Positions 1-8,283 of a DNA stretch of 64,000 nucleotides are shown here, piece after piece (the stretch's first letter is position 1; the number at the start of each line of letters is the position of its first letter). This DNA is from Cercospora beticola. Taxonomy: Eukaryota > Ascomycota > Dothideomycetes > Mycosphaerellales > Mycosphaerellaceae. The notes under the pieces are model-generated. The model did not search any database. It had not been told where the DNA came from and saw nothing but the letters and a program-made list of their open reading frames with translations. The position numbers and the translations under genes were made by a program. Location: contig NC_088942.1 in assembly GCF_033473495.1 (NCBI RefSeq), positions 868,001-932,000 of the forward strand, given 5' to 3'.

Positions 1-555
1 GGAGTGGGCAGCATTCACACCCGCGGACTTATCTCTGACGAGCACTCCGAGGTGACTGATAGCCACTCCGAGAGCAACAACGCTGGTGTCCAGGTGCCTA
101 CCTCCTCGGTCACTGGTGGTGGCGCATCAGCTGCTGGTAACGACAACCAGGCGCTTAACAACCAGGGAATCAACGCTCGCGGGCTCGTTTCTGACGATGA
201 CAGCTGGGTGCAGGACAGCCACTCAGAGAGCAACAACGCTGGTGTACAAGTTCCTACCGCACAGGTCAGCGGTGGAGGCGCAGCAGCGGCTGGTAACGAC
301 AACCAGGCAATCAACAACCAGGCAATCAACGGTCGTGGTCTCTTGGACATCCTTGGAGACGACGATGACTCGCACGAGGACGATGACGATTCCCACCACT
401 CTCACCACTCTGACGATGATTCCGAGGACGATTCCGCTGACTCAGACTCTCAGTCCAACAACTCGGGAACCCAAGTGCCTACCGCGCAGGTTGGCGGCGA
501 CGGAGCGGCGGCGGCTGGAAACGACAACCAAGCCGTGAACGTGGACGTTGCATAG
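1..555 (+). CDS. 3' part of an Asp/Ser/Asn-rich repeat protein (5' end outside window)
   Basis: The reading frame is open from base 1 and stops at 553-555. No convincing ATG is visible, so the start lies upstream. About 184 residues are seen. They form three related units, each opening with RGL and carrying the core SNNAGVQVPT, then a Gly/Ala stretch and GNDNQ. Units 1 and 2 are both exactly 52 codons. Unit 3 is enlarged by an acidic Asp/Ser/His run. There is no Cys and no membrane segment in the visible part. I do not recognise the family. Composition suggests a disordered, possibly extracellular protein, but a signal peptide cannot be checked. The in-frame repeat structure makes a real coding region very likely. 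Confidence 0.75.
   Translation, partial: GVGSIHTRGLISDEHSEVTDSHSESNNAGVQVPTSSVTGGGASAAGNDNQALNNQGINARGLVSDDDSWVQDSHSESNNAGVQVPTAQVSGGGAAAAGNDNQAINNQAINGRGLLDILGDDDDSHEDDDDSHHSHHSDDDSEDDSADSDSQSNNSGTQVPTAQVGGDGAAAAGNDNQAVNVDVA
22..555 (+). repeat. Three in-frame tandem coding repeats, 156-bp basic period
   Basis: Units run 22-177, 178-333 and 334-555. The first two are 156 bp each. The third keeps the same ends but has an inserted acidic Asp/Ser/His tract of about 20 codons. All three share the QVPT...GNDNQ core. Confidence 0.8.
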
Positions 556-1486
556 ATTTGAGAGTGTTCGAGAATGTTTCGAGCTTGGTGCTTGGCCGAT
601 CTGTCAGACAGGGGAGGATGTAATGTCTAAGAAGTGGTAATAGGGATAGAAGATGGGCAGGAGTGGTGGTCATTGCACAAAGCTACAAAAGTTATCAAAA
701 GTTACAATAATGAATGTTGTGTTCTTCACTCTGTTCTCACCTCCCAGTAATGTTCTCTGCCACTCTTCCTACACCGCCATGGGTACGTTGCGAAAGCTTG
801 AGTGGCGCTTGAACAACCTGCATGATCTTTTACAATGCAATAAATTCTCCACCAGAATTCAGAGCCACCGTGCAACTGCATGCATGGTCTAATGAACTTG
901 GCCATGGCTCAGGTAGCCGACGCAATATGCAGCACAACGTCACTGACGAAAGGTACACCTTCTGTATGTTTGTGACCAGTTGTATATGCTTCTCTGGGTT
1001 CTTGGATGGCATGCAGATATGAGGGGGCCTGTTTCGTTGCCATAAAAATAGTTTGTGGATCGGAGTCAATGAAGTGCGGTGGTGATTCTGGATGTGTATC
1101 TGCGGTTATGCGGCACGGGAAGTGGCAGGCGTCGCGGATTGGACTGTAAGAAGATATTTTGAATGACAGTGTGGGCTAGTACTGGTAGGTGCTGCCACTG
1201 CTCAGCATCTACATATCTGAAGTTTTCATGCATTTGGAGGAAGTGCTACGACTTGCGGCCGGCACGTGCTTTGACGAACGTTTCTGAACGTTGGACGTTG
1301 TAGAACAAATTTTGGGGGTAATCTGGAGAAGTCGTTCCGAAATAAGAATAGAGCTGCTTCCTTCCTTACCACCACCCTTCTTCCTCTTTCCTGCCTCTTT
1401 TGCGTAAATCGAATCTGATTGCTGCTTGCATTGCTTCTGCCACTTGGTCATCATCACCTGGGTCGCGCATATACAAAGTCACCACG
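556..1486. other. Intergenic, no gene seen
   Basis: This is the 3' flank of the repeat-protein gene and the 5' flank of the hydrophobin gene. Both strands hold only short, unremarkable open frames. The last 100 bases are pyrimidine-rich, as is common upstream of fungal starts. Confidence 0.6.
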
Positions 1487-1970
1487 ATGCAAATACTCAT
1501 CTACCTTGTCAGCTCGATTGCGCTGTGCTCGGCTGCGCTCTCCCGCCGACAACAAGAGCGACTATGTCCAATGGAGCTGTACGCGGAAGCGCATTGTTGT
1601 GCGACGAACGAAGCGAGGATTGAGGATCTTTCTTGTGGTCCATGTACGTACTTTCTAAGCAGAAAGCTGCTTCGATCTTCATTTGTTTTCACACTCCTTC
1701 CCAATATTTCTCTGGACATGCGAGTGCAATGATGATGTTCGAGCTGACAGAAGGGACTGCTACTCTTAGTGGAGATCACTCTTGAATCCGTGAGCGCGTT
1801 CGAAGACAATTGTGCGGGGAAAGGATTGAGGGCAAGATGTTGTGCTTCACCGGTAAGTCTTGCTGCATCGCAACACATTTGCGTGGCCGCTGATTGAAAC
1901 ATGATTCTAGGTCGCAGGACAACCTATAAATTGCCAAAGTCCGGGGACTGAAGAGGCTCAGGTGGAGTAG
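1487..1970 (+). CDS. Class II hydrophobin
   Basis: Three exons: 1487-1643, 1770-1852 and 1911-1970, giving 99 residues. Intron 1 has a GTACGT donor and a GCTGAC branch before CTCTTAG. Intron 2 is GTAAGT...TTCTAG. The start opens a hydrophobic signal peptide (MQILIYLVSSIALCSA). The mature part has eight cysteines in the order C-X9-CC-X11-C-X16-C-X8-CC-X10-C, which is the class II hydrophobin spacing, together with the CPxxLY and RARCC...PVAGQ stretches typical of the class. Such proteins are secreted and self-assemble into amphipathic films on aerial hyphae and spores. The C-terminus carries a short acidic tail (TEEAQVE). Exact agreement of cysteine spacing across both splice junctions makes the model strong. 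Confidence 0.92.
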
Positions 1971-3568
1971 AGGAAGCACAGAAGTGGCGCGATTTGTGCT
2001 CTGATTCTTGTTCAGTATTTTGGGGGAGGCAATATGTTCTGCTGCTACGATCCTTTCAGATCTCAAACTCTTCGTGGACGGAGATGGTTGACTCTGCGCT
2101 GATGGCGGCCTCCGTGCTCGCAATATCTGTAATCGCGCTCCTCCAAGCCGATTTCAAATTCTCGGGGGCTGAGTGTCTGTTGCTGATATATTCGCTTTGG
2201 GTGCTCTCCTCGCTTTCCACGTAGGGCGCGGGCTAAGTTATGCCAGGCTTGTGCTTCGGACATGACGACTGGTGTGTGTTGTGGCTAGGGTACTTGCAGA
2301 ATGTTGGTGATAATTTTCTAGGAACAAGACAGTCGAACTTTGTGCTTTACTGTGGATGGTTGAACGTGGACGGCGACATTCACAACAAGTCAGCATGTTT
2401 GCCCCATTCTGCTTCCATACCATCGTGAATATGGACGCGAAACAGCCGCCCGACGCTTTGATGATGTTGGGATGGAACATTGCGGAGACAAGCATTCAGG
2501 TGTCTATCTCTGGTTTTATGTCCATACTCGCCACCATTGCGTAGCGCTTTCATGAGGAAGTGGAAGCTGATGCTTGAATGGACAGGGAAAGAAAGGAGGT
2601 GGTGAGAGCGAGGGTGACATTTTGCCAAGCCCGAGCTCCCACGGCCCGGCGATGGCGCTTCCTTCACCACACATCACTCCCCCTCTGCTTCGCCATCCAT
2701 CATCTGTTTCTTTGCCACTCTCGGAAGCAGGCGAAAGAAGGAGAGAAGTCAGCTATGCAGAACTCTGTCCTGAATCTCAGTCACTCCATGTCGTTTCTTG
2801 GCATATGGTAGCAGCCAATATGATATCTGGAGCGAAGCACAGAACCCAGCTCGCCAACACTCTGTCCGCTGTACTGGCCGCCATACCTCGCTTCGACACA
2901 TTCGGTAGCAGTCATTTTGTCGTACAGAGCGGAGCATAGTGGCCAGCGTAGCATCGTCCCGTCTGCCGGGCCTTCCACTGCCCGCCCCTTCACCACATTT
3001 GGCAGCAGGAAGTTCCATCATCGGCGCGAAACAAGAGGTCAGCGGAACACATCACTTGCTTGATCGCCGCCTACTATCTGCTGCTTTGCGGCATTCGATA
3101 GCAGACAATTCGCTTTACGATGCGGGACAGAGCATTCCTCTTTTTGGAAGAGATGAAATCGCAGGGCAGCACGGGAGCAAGCGAAGATGAGAAGAGGCAC
3201 AACGAGTGAGGAGTGCGGCAACTCCGACGTTCGTTTCGAGAAGTCTACCTGGAGCATCGTGTTCTGCAGTTCCATGAGAACCACCAGATCGGGAGAAGGA
3301 GCTACTGCTCGAGCTACTCTCTGCGAAATGCCACCTCTGTCCCGCATGCCAATCTGCCCACTCGCTGCCGCTGCCGCCGCAAAACGAGCGCGAGGAAAGT
3401 GACGCAAGATACATACCTTTCGTGGGTTTTCTTCTATTTGCAACTTTGCTGCACCTCTCACGTGCGTTGTCAAGCTCGATCTGCTGAACATTGTCTCTGT
3501 ACAGGAAGTCAGCGAACAGCCAATAAGGGGAATCTGGAGAATGCCATACATGCTTGCTCTTTTCAGCT
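1971..3568. other. Intergenic, no gene; holds a degenerate tandem repeat
   Basis: The 1.6 kb between the hydrophobin gene and the 3' end of the first paralog-cluster gene shows no frame I would call coding. Several 80-120-codon frames overlap on both strands without family signals. A degenerate 97-bp repeat occupies 2802 to about 3188 and is listed separately. Confidence 0.55.
2802..3188 (+). repeat. Degenerate tandem repeat, about 97-bp period, four units
   Basis: The 13-base motif CATWYGRYAGCAG recurs as catatggtagcag (2802), cattcggtagcag (2899), catttggcagcag (2996) and cattcgatagcag (3092). The spacings are 97, 97 and 96. A second conserved block similar to GAGCGRAGCAYAG starts about 15 bases after each motif. 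The period is not a multiple of three, so the repeat is unlikely to be coding. No fifth unit is evident on either side. Confidence 0.55.
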
Positions 3569-4099
3569 TCAAGGCTTCATGTGACGCTGGACGTGGGCGA
3601 AGTGAAAGCCCTGTTCGACCATCTGGAAGTTGACGATACCACTGTCGCTGGCCTCTGGGTGCTGCATCTCGCCAAGTAAGGTCTCGGTGAACCAGCCGAG
3701 AGCTTCGCATGTGGTACGCAGGAGACCTTCGAGAGCGCTGGTCACGGACGGAGATGCAGGTCCTTTGGCTGCCATGGTTCGGCCGAGAGCGCTGCCGCTT
3801 ACTAAGATTGCTGTGTATGTGTAGGTTGGATTGTCGTACGCAGAGGCAGTGACGACGATCTCGAAGATCTCTCGCGCGTTTGCGATACCGGTGCAGTTGT
3901 ACTGATAAGAGCTTCTGACCAGCTGCGGATACAGAGTCATGGCGTTCGCTGGGGAGTGAGGTCAGCGATGAGCCTGGCCGCAGACGCACCAGCACAATCA
4001 CATGCATGCATGCTTACCGAAAATTTGCTCTCGAAGTCCCTGCATGTTGACTTCCGGCAGAGTGGTAGCAGTGCCAGTGGTGACAGGAGTGGCTGACAT
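3569..4099 (-). CDS. Small protein of unknown function, paralog A of a four-gene cluster
   Basis: Two exons on the minus strand, 4018-4099 and 3569-3948, encode 153 residues. The 69-base intron is GTAAGC...CCCCAG, in phase 1. The N-terminus ends in REQIF at the splice site and exon 2 starts ANAMTLYPQLVR. It then keeps the family blocks REIFEIV, a SALEGLLRTTCEAL helix and a GIVN near the end. Copies B, C and D downstream share these blocks and the identical intron position. This copy has a unique C-terminal extension after GIVN. There is no signal peptide, membrane segment or Cys framework. I do not recognise the domain. It is the most diverged member and the only one on the minus strand. Confidence 0.75.
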
Positions 4100-4625
4100 C
4101 TTGAAGAAGGTGAATGAAAGGCTGAGTCGGTAAGTGAAGCAGTGAAGAGCTGTATACACTGGTTGCCAGAAGTTGTATAGAGTGTTTTCAGGTCGGAAGT
4201 GTTGCTGAGTGACTAGAGGAGAGAAGAGGAAGAGGAAGAGGGCGGAGAGAGAACGTTTTGACAGTGGCCCGGCAAGTTTGCGGAGAAGCCCATTCTTTGA
4301 GGCAGAAGTGAGTTCTCAATGGGACAATGCTTGCCATTGTGAGTGAGAGAAGTCCTCGACAGCCGATTCTCTTTCCCGAAGAGGTAGGTGAAGTGCAGGA
4401 AACTCAAGCCGTTTGTTCTCCAGAAGATGTTGCAGGGTTTAATCGTTTGCATCTGCAGGGACAAGTCACCCGCCAAGCACGAGCTGCATGTGAAGCAAGA
4501 GCGCAGGAGCTCAATGTGAAGTGAAGAGCTTCACTACACTCCACCTCAAGGCGTTCAGTCTCCAAAAAGCCTCTTTCTGCGGTGGAGCGAAGAGGTCTGC
4601 GCTCATCGGCTTGGACCTGAGCACA
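4100..4625. other. Intergenic, no gene seen
   Basis: Upstream flank of paralog A. A GA/CT-rich stretch lies near 4215-4255. No supported gene. Confidence 0.5.
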
Positions 4626-4930
4626 ACAGCACCGTATGCACCTATTTGAGGAGCGACTACCGTTCAAGACACAAGAGAGCTATTCATGGTCGTGCTCGAG
4701 TTGCTCCACACAGTCTCTCAGAGGGCCTGAGGGCGGCGCGGAGAGAGCGTCGCGGCGCTTGAGTGGCCCCTATCAATCCTTTGGAGAATCTGAAGGCGAC
4801 TGCGGAGAGCCTCAACAATTCGCTTGCAACAGCCCATCGAGAGCAGCTCGTAGGCAACATAACCTACCCAGATCGTGCTGTGCCGGTTGCCATGCGCACG
4901 TACACGGAGTATGTTCGAGTGAAGCTAAAA
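4626..4930 (+). pseudogene. Probable decayed copy of the paralog family
   Basis: One plus-strand frame here reads RELFMVVLELL followed by SVAALEW, interrupted by stop codons. This mirrors the REVFQIL...SALE order of the intact copies. A second frame carries NPLENLKATAESL (about 4768-4806), resembling the ALDRLLKATGNML helix of copy D. It then has DRAVPVAMRTYTEYVR (about 4871-4918), close to the SDRALPVITRTNYIR start of copy B, and the DNA is also alike there (gatcgtgct-tgcc-gt). The pieces sit in different frames and out of order, so this looks like remnants of one or two copies. A 62-residue open frame (4763-4951) crosses part of it. Short similarity blocks only, so the call is tentative. 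Confidence 0.4.
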
Positions 4931-5143
4931 GCTCGGACATCAACATTGTGAGGGCTGCCGCTGGCAGGCTGCGCATCGAACAAGTACAGCAGGTTGCACA
5001 CCCACGTGGCCGTTGCCTCTGCCAGCGTGGTATCGAATCGCACACCTTTACACCACGATCATCTTCAACGACCGCGCTCGACAACGGAACATCTCACTAC
5101 CCACACCGAAGCAGCATCCCACGAACATCGCCTCACACGCAAT

Positions 5144-5594
5144 ATGTATTACTCGGATAACTCGGATCGTGCTCTGCCCGTAATCACCCGTACCAACTAC
5201 ATTCGAGAGCAAATCTTTGGTATGTCTCGTCCAGGAGGTCTGCTCTTTAAGGTCTAACGAGGCATCAGCAAACGCCGTCGCCCTGTTTCCTGACCTTGTC
5301 AGAGAGCACGCCCGTCAGACTGGCAACAACGGCTACGTGGATCCCAAAGAGGTCTTCCAAATTCTTGTTCTCTGGTCACAAGGAGGCTGGTTCGCGTTAC
5401 TGGCTTACGGAGTGCCGAGAGTGCGTCACACGCTAGTGGAAGCAAAGCCCAAATACAATGGGGAGAAGGCACTTGAGCGACTGTCATGGACTATCTCTGA
5501 AGCTCTGGGCACGAGGTATCCAAGTGAGCTCGGCATCATTGGTCGCAGCCGGAGGAAACTCCAAGACGGCACGATCAATCGAGACTTTTTCTAA
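5144..5594 (+). CDS. Small protein of unknown function, paralog B
   Basis: Exons 5144-5219 and 5269-5594 encode 133 residues. The 49-base intron is GTATGT...CATCAG with a CTAAC branch, in phase 1 directly after REQIF. Exon 2 begins ANAVALFPDLVREH. Family blocks follow: KEVFQILVL, GGWFALLAYGVPRVRHTLVE, the helix KALERLSWTISEAL, LGI, and the C-terminal GTINRDFF. Nothing indicates secretion or membrane insertion. The fold is unknown; the alternation of hydrophobic stretches suggests a compact alpha/beta domain of about 105 residues. Copy C starts 143 bases after its stop, so these genes are tightly spaced. Confidence 0.78.
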
Positions 5595-5736
5595 GTACTC
5601 ACTTCACGGGAGACGTGAAGTTCGTAGTGAGGAGTGAGGAACGACAAACCAGTCACCTGATCCTTGCTTTGTTAACTCTAAACTCCCTCCGTCATTGACT
5701 AAGTCAGGCACAACGACCCTTTTCCAAGCATCAACG

Positions 5737-6137
5737 ATGAGTACTCAACTCCAAGTCACTCCCAACTACCGTGAGCACATCATTGGCAAGTAGATCGTCG
5801 CCTTTCATGCGGCAAGCGGTCCTAATGATCAGCAGCAAACGCCGCGGCGCTGTTCCCGGACCTTGTCGGCGAATCTCATCCCAAAGACGTATTTCAAGTC
5901 CTGCTGATCCTTCACGGTCACGACTGGAATGCTCTTTTGGTTTATGGTGTTCCCCGGGTGCACAGCACGCTTGTCCAAGCCGCCAGCTCAACTACGTGGG
6001 GAAGCGCGACCCGAGCACTCGAGAAACTGCTCTGGACTACCGCTCAGGCACTAGCATCAACGCGTCCAGAGCTGGGTATCTCGAGGCGCTCTCAGCGACA
6101 TCAGGGTTACGGCATCGTCAACCGAGACTACCTTTGA
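5737..6137 (+). CDS. Small protein of unknown function, paralog C (GC-AG intron)
   Basis: Exons 5737-5785 and 5836-6137 encode 116 residues. The intron is at the same phase-1 position as in A, B and D, but its donor is GCAAGT instead of GT; the acceptor is CAGCAG. GC-AG introns normally show exactly this GCAAGT consensus. Exon 2 starts ANAAALFPDLVGE and continues with KDVFQVLLIL, WNALLVYGVPRVHSTLVQ, RALEKLLWTTAQAL and GIVNRDYL. The segment between FPDLV and the VFQ block is about 14 residues shorter than in B. Adding the GC-AG splice restores the full family order, which supports a working gene rather than a pseudogene. Confidence 0.72.
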
Positions 6138-6225
6138 AACACCTACCACTGCATTTCAACCTCTTGCTGGGACAAGAACGACACCCTTCACACGACATCT
6201 GAACACTTACTGCGACACCAACATC

Positions 6226-6672
6226 ATGAATTACGACACCGACTTGGCGCCGATCACAGGTCAGACATTTGCGCGAGAGCAGATATTTGGTAAGTTGCAC
6301 TTTGACACATGAGCTGCTCATAAGACTGACGAAGCGGTAGCAAATGCAGTCGCGCTCTATCCGCACCTCGTCAGAGAAGTTGCCAATGCTCGCCACGTGA
6401 TCAGCGGCCAAGTCGAGTCCAGAGAGGTCTTCCAGATACTCGCCACACACGGACCTGGAGGCTGGTCGGCGGTACTCATCTACGGTGTGCCGGGGATCAA
6501 AGGCGTTCTTGCCAAAGGAGATACCGTGTGGGATCTCCCTTCGGCACTTGATCGTCTCCTCAAAGCGACTGGCAACATGTTGAGCATGAGATATCATGAC
6601 GATCTACACATCCCGCGACGAAGCGCCACCAATGCTACATCATACGGGACATTCAACAAGGAGTTTCTGTAA
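6226..6672 (+). CDS. Small protein of unknown function, paralog D
   Basis: Exons 6226-6289 and 6341-6672 encode 131 residues. The 51-base intron is GTAAGT...GGTAG with an ACTGAC branch, in phase 1 after REQIF. Exon 2 reads ANAVALYPHLVREV, then REVFQILATHGPGGWSAVL, IYGVPGIKGVLAKG, the helix SALDRLLKATGNML, and ends GTFNKEFL. It is close to B in length and order. It lies 88 bases after the stop of copy C and in the same direction, as expected from tandem duplication. Function unknown. Confidence 0.78.
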
Positions 6673-7157
6673 GGAGTGAATGAAGTAGCGGGCATGTTTC
6701 ATGTATTGTAGAGGCATCAGGCATTGCGAATGGTAGACTGCAGGACAGGAAGCCGGCTCTGCGCGGGAACATGTGGCATCATGGGAGCACAAATTGCAGA
6801 ATGTTCTCAAGCTCGGTGGAGGGATTGCATCAACAAGGTCTTTCATCTACGACCTGGAGGCACTTCGTAGACCCTTAACAGAGCTGGAATCGATCTCGAA
6901 GAGCAGACAAGGCATCACTTTTCCCACTTGTTGTGCACGAAGAATGTGAAGTAGTTACGAATTTCATTGCAACTACCCGAGCCTAGCTCTCAGTGAATGT
7001 GCGTTTCCTCCATTGATTGCATTGCCTGCTATTCAGGATACACTAACCTGACCGTGCATGCCCGTCATGCTACGTTCGTTACCCAATTGATCGGCCGTTA
7101 ACAATCGCCTCTCGGCATTGTGAAGTCATGCTCGCTACTGCTTCTCCATACATCCTC
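6673..7157. other. Intergenic between convergent genes, nothing seen
   Basis: This is the shared 3' region of paralog D (plus) and the Ser/Gly-rich gene (minus). No supported feature. Confidence 0.5.
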
Positions 7158-7589
7158 CTAGCGTGCGCGCCAGCTACTACCACTGCTGCTACTATGACCA
7201 CTGCCGCTGCTGTGACCACTGCTACTACTATAGCCACTGTTGCTGCTGTAGCCGCTCCTGCTGCTGTGGCCACCGCTGCTGCCAGAGTAGGAGGAGGAGC
7301 TGCGTGAGGAGTGACCATGACGACGGGAGGAGCCACCTTGCTTCTTTTCGAGTAGGCGGATGGCCTCCTCGGTGAGTCGCTGCTGCGTTTTTGCTTCATT
7401 GGACGCCCGAGCAGCATCTTGAGCAGCTTTCTCGGCCAGCTTCTTCTCAGATCTCGACTTGTGGAGCTTGTAGAGTCCTTGGACGACTGGGGTGCCTACT
7501 GCGGCGATGGGGCCCAGGTTGCCGCCGATCTCCTTGAGCGGCTTGGTCTTCGTCGCGAACTTTTCGACAGCCTCCCATTTGGAAGGCAT
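7158..7589 (-). CDS. Hypothetical protein with a Ser/Gly/Tyr-rich low-complexity tail
   Basis: Single exon, 143 residues, with a genuine ATG at 7587-7589. Residues 1-45 contain a Gly/Pro-bearing segment (GGNLGPIAAVGTPVVQGLY) similar in composition to short membrane-associating stretches. Residues 46-85 are charged and helical (AEKAAQDAARASNEAKTQQR), possibly a coiled coil. The last 55 residues are nearly all Ser, Gly, Tyr and His with scattered Arg, built from short SSGHSSGSG-type iterations that appear as an irregular trinucleotide repeat in the DNA. No signal peptide or known domain. The ordered-then-disordered layout and clean single frame favour a real gene. Its tail resembles prion-like or condensate-forming tracts by composition only. 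Confidence 0.65.
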   Translation of the reverse strand: MPSKWEAVEKFATKTKPLKEIGGNLGPIAAVGTPVVQGLYKLHKSRSEKKLAEKAAQDAARASNEAKTQQRLTEEAIRLLEKKQGGSSRRHGHSSRSSSSYSGSSGGHSSRSGYSSNSGYSSSSGHSSGSGHSSSSGSSWRAR

Positions 7590-8283
7590 GTTGCTGGGAT
7601 TGAGTTGTTCGAACCTTCGAGAGGTGCTTGTTGGTGTTGGTGGGGAGTTTGAAGAGCTGGGGTGGTTGCAGGTTGAGTGGAGGGTGTTGTCGGAGTGGTT
7701 TTCTGGTGTGTTGTGGATGAGAGTTTGAACAGGATCTGAGCACTTCTTTTATATCTTTGCAATCCATTGTTCACTACTCGCAGCACCCAATGAAGCCATA
7801 TGGGACGCAGCGCGTGGCGAGCGTTGGGGGTTGATTCATGGACCATGATGCCATTGGAAAGGTCGAACTGTCTTCACGCCAAATTTGGCCGGGTTTGTAG
7901 GCTCAAGCCTGTGATGGTACTGGGCTAAACGCATACTATTCTCCGGTGAGCTGGGGGGAACTCTGCTGCTGAGCTTGAGGCTGCGCACTGCAGCGCCGCA
8001 AGCAATCTTTGCCGAGACATGTCGAATGTGATGGCATGCGCGAGTGCGCGGGGCGCCGTTGGGCTCACTTGAGTGAATGGTGGGTCCGCACGGGATCTTC
8101 GAGGTTCTCCACAGGCTCCGTGCTTGCTCACTCACCAGCATCTTCCACCTTCTTTCTTCGTTGCCGTTTCGACCACTCCGGAACCACCTTGATATCGCAG
8201 CGAAGAGACATTTGGAAGTAGGCGCTTCTTCTTCTTCAAAAAAACCTGAGAACTCTCGCGTCACATCGAGTTCACGACCGACG
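7590..8283. other. Divergent intergenic region (candidate shared promoter)
   Basis: It separates the Ser/Gly-rich gene (minus) from the F-box gene (plus). The F-box frame stays open upstream to 8077, so a longer N-terminus is possible. No clear TATA element. Confidence 0.5.

Noticed and set aside
22..555. Repeat protein as a Kex2-processed RiPP-type precursor
   Set aside because: The repeat junctions carry only a single Arg before GL, no KR or RR pairs, and no biosynthetic partner genes are visible nearby.
1400..1732. Unspliced 110-codon frame over the hydrophobin start
   Set aside because: Only the part from 1487 to 1643 is exon 1; the remainder reads into intron 1 and loses the second cysteine half.
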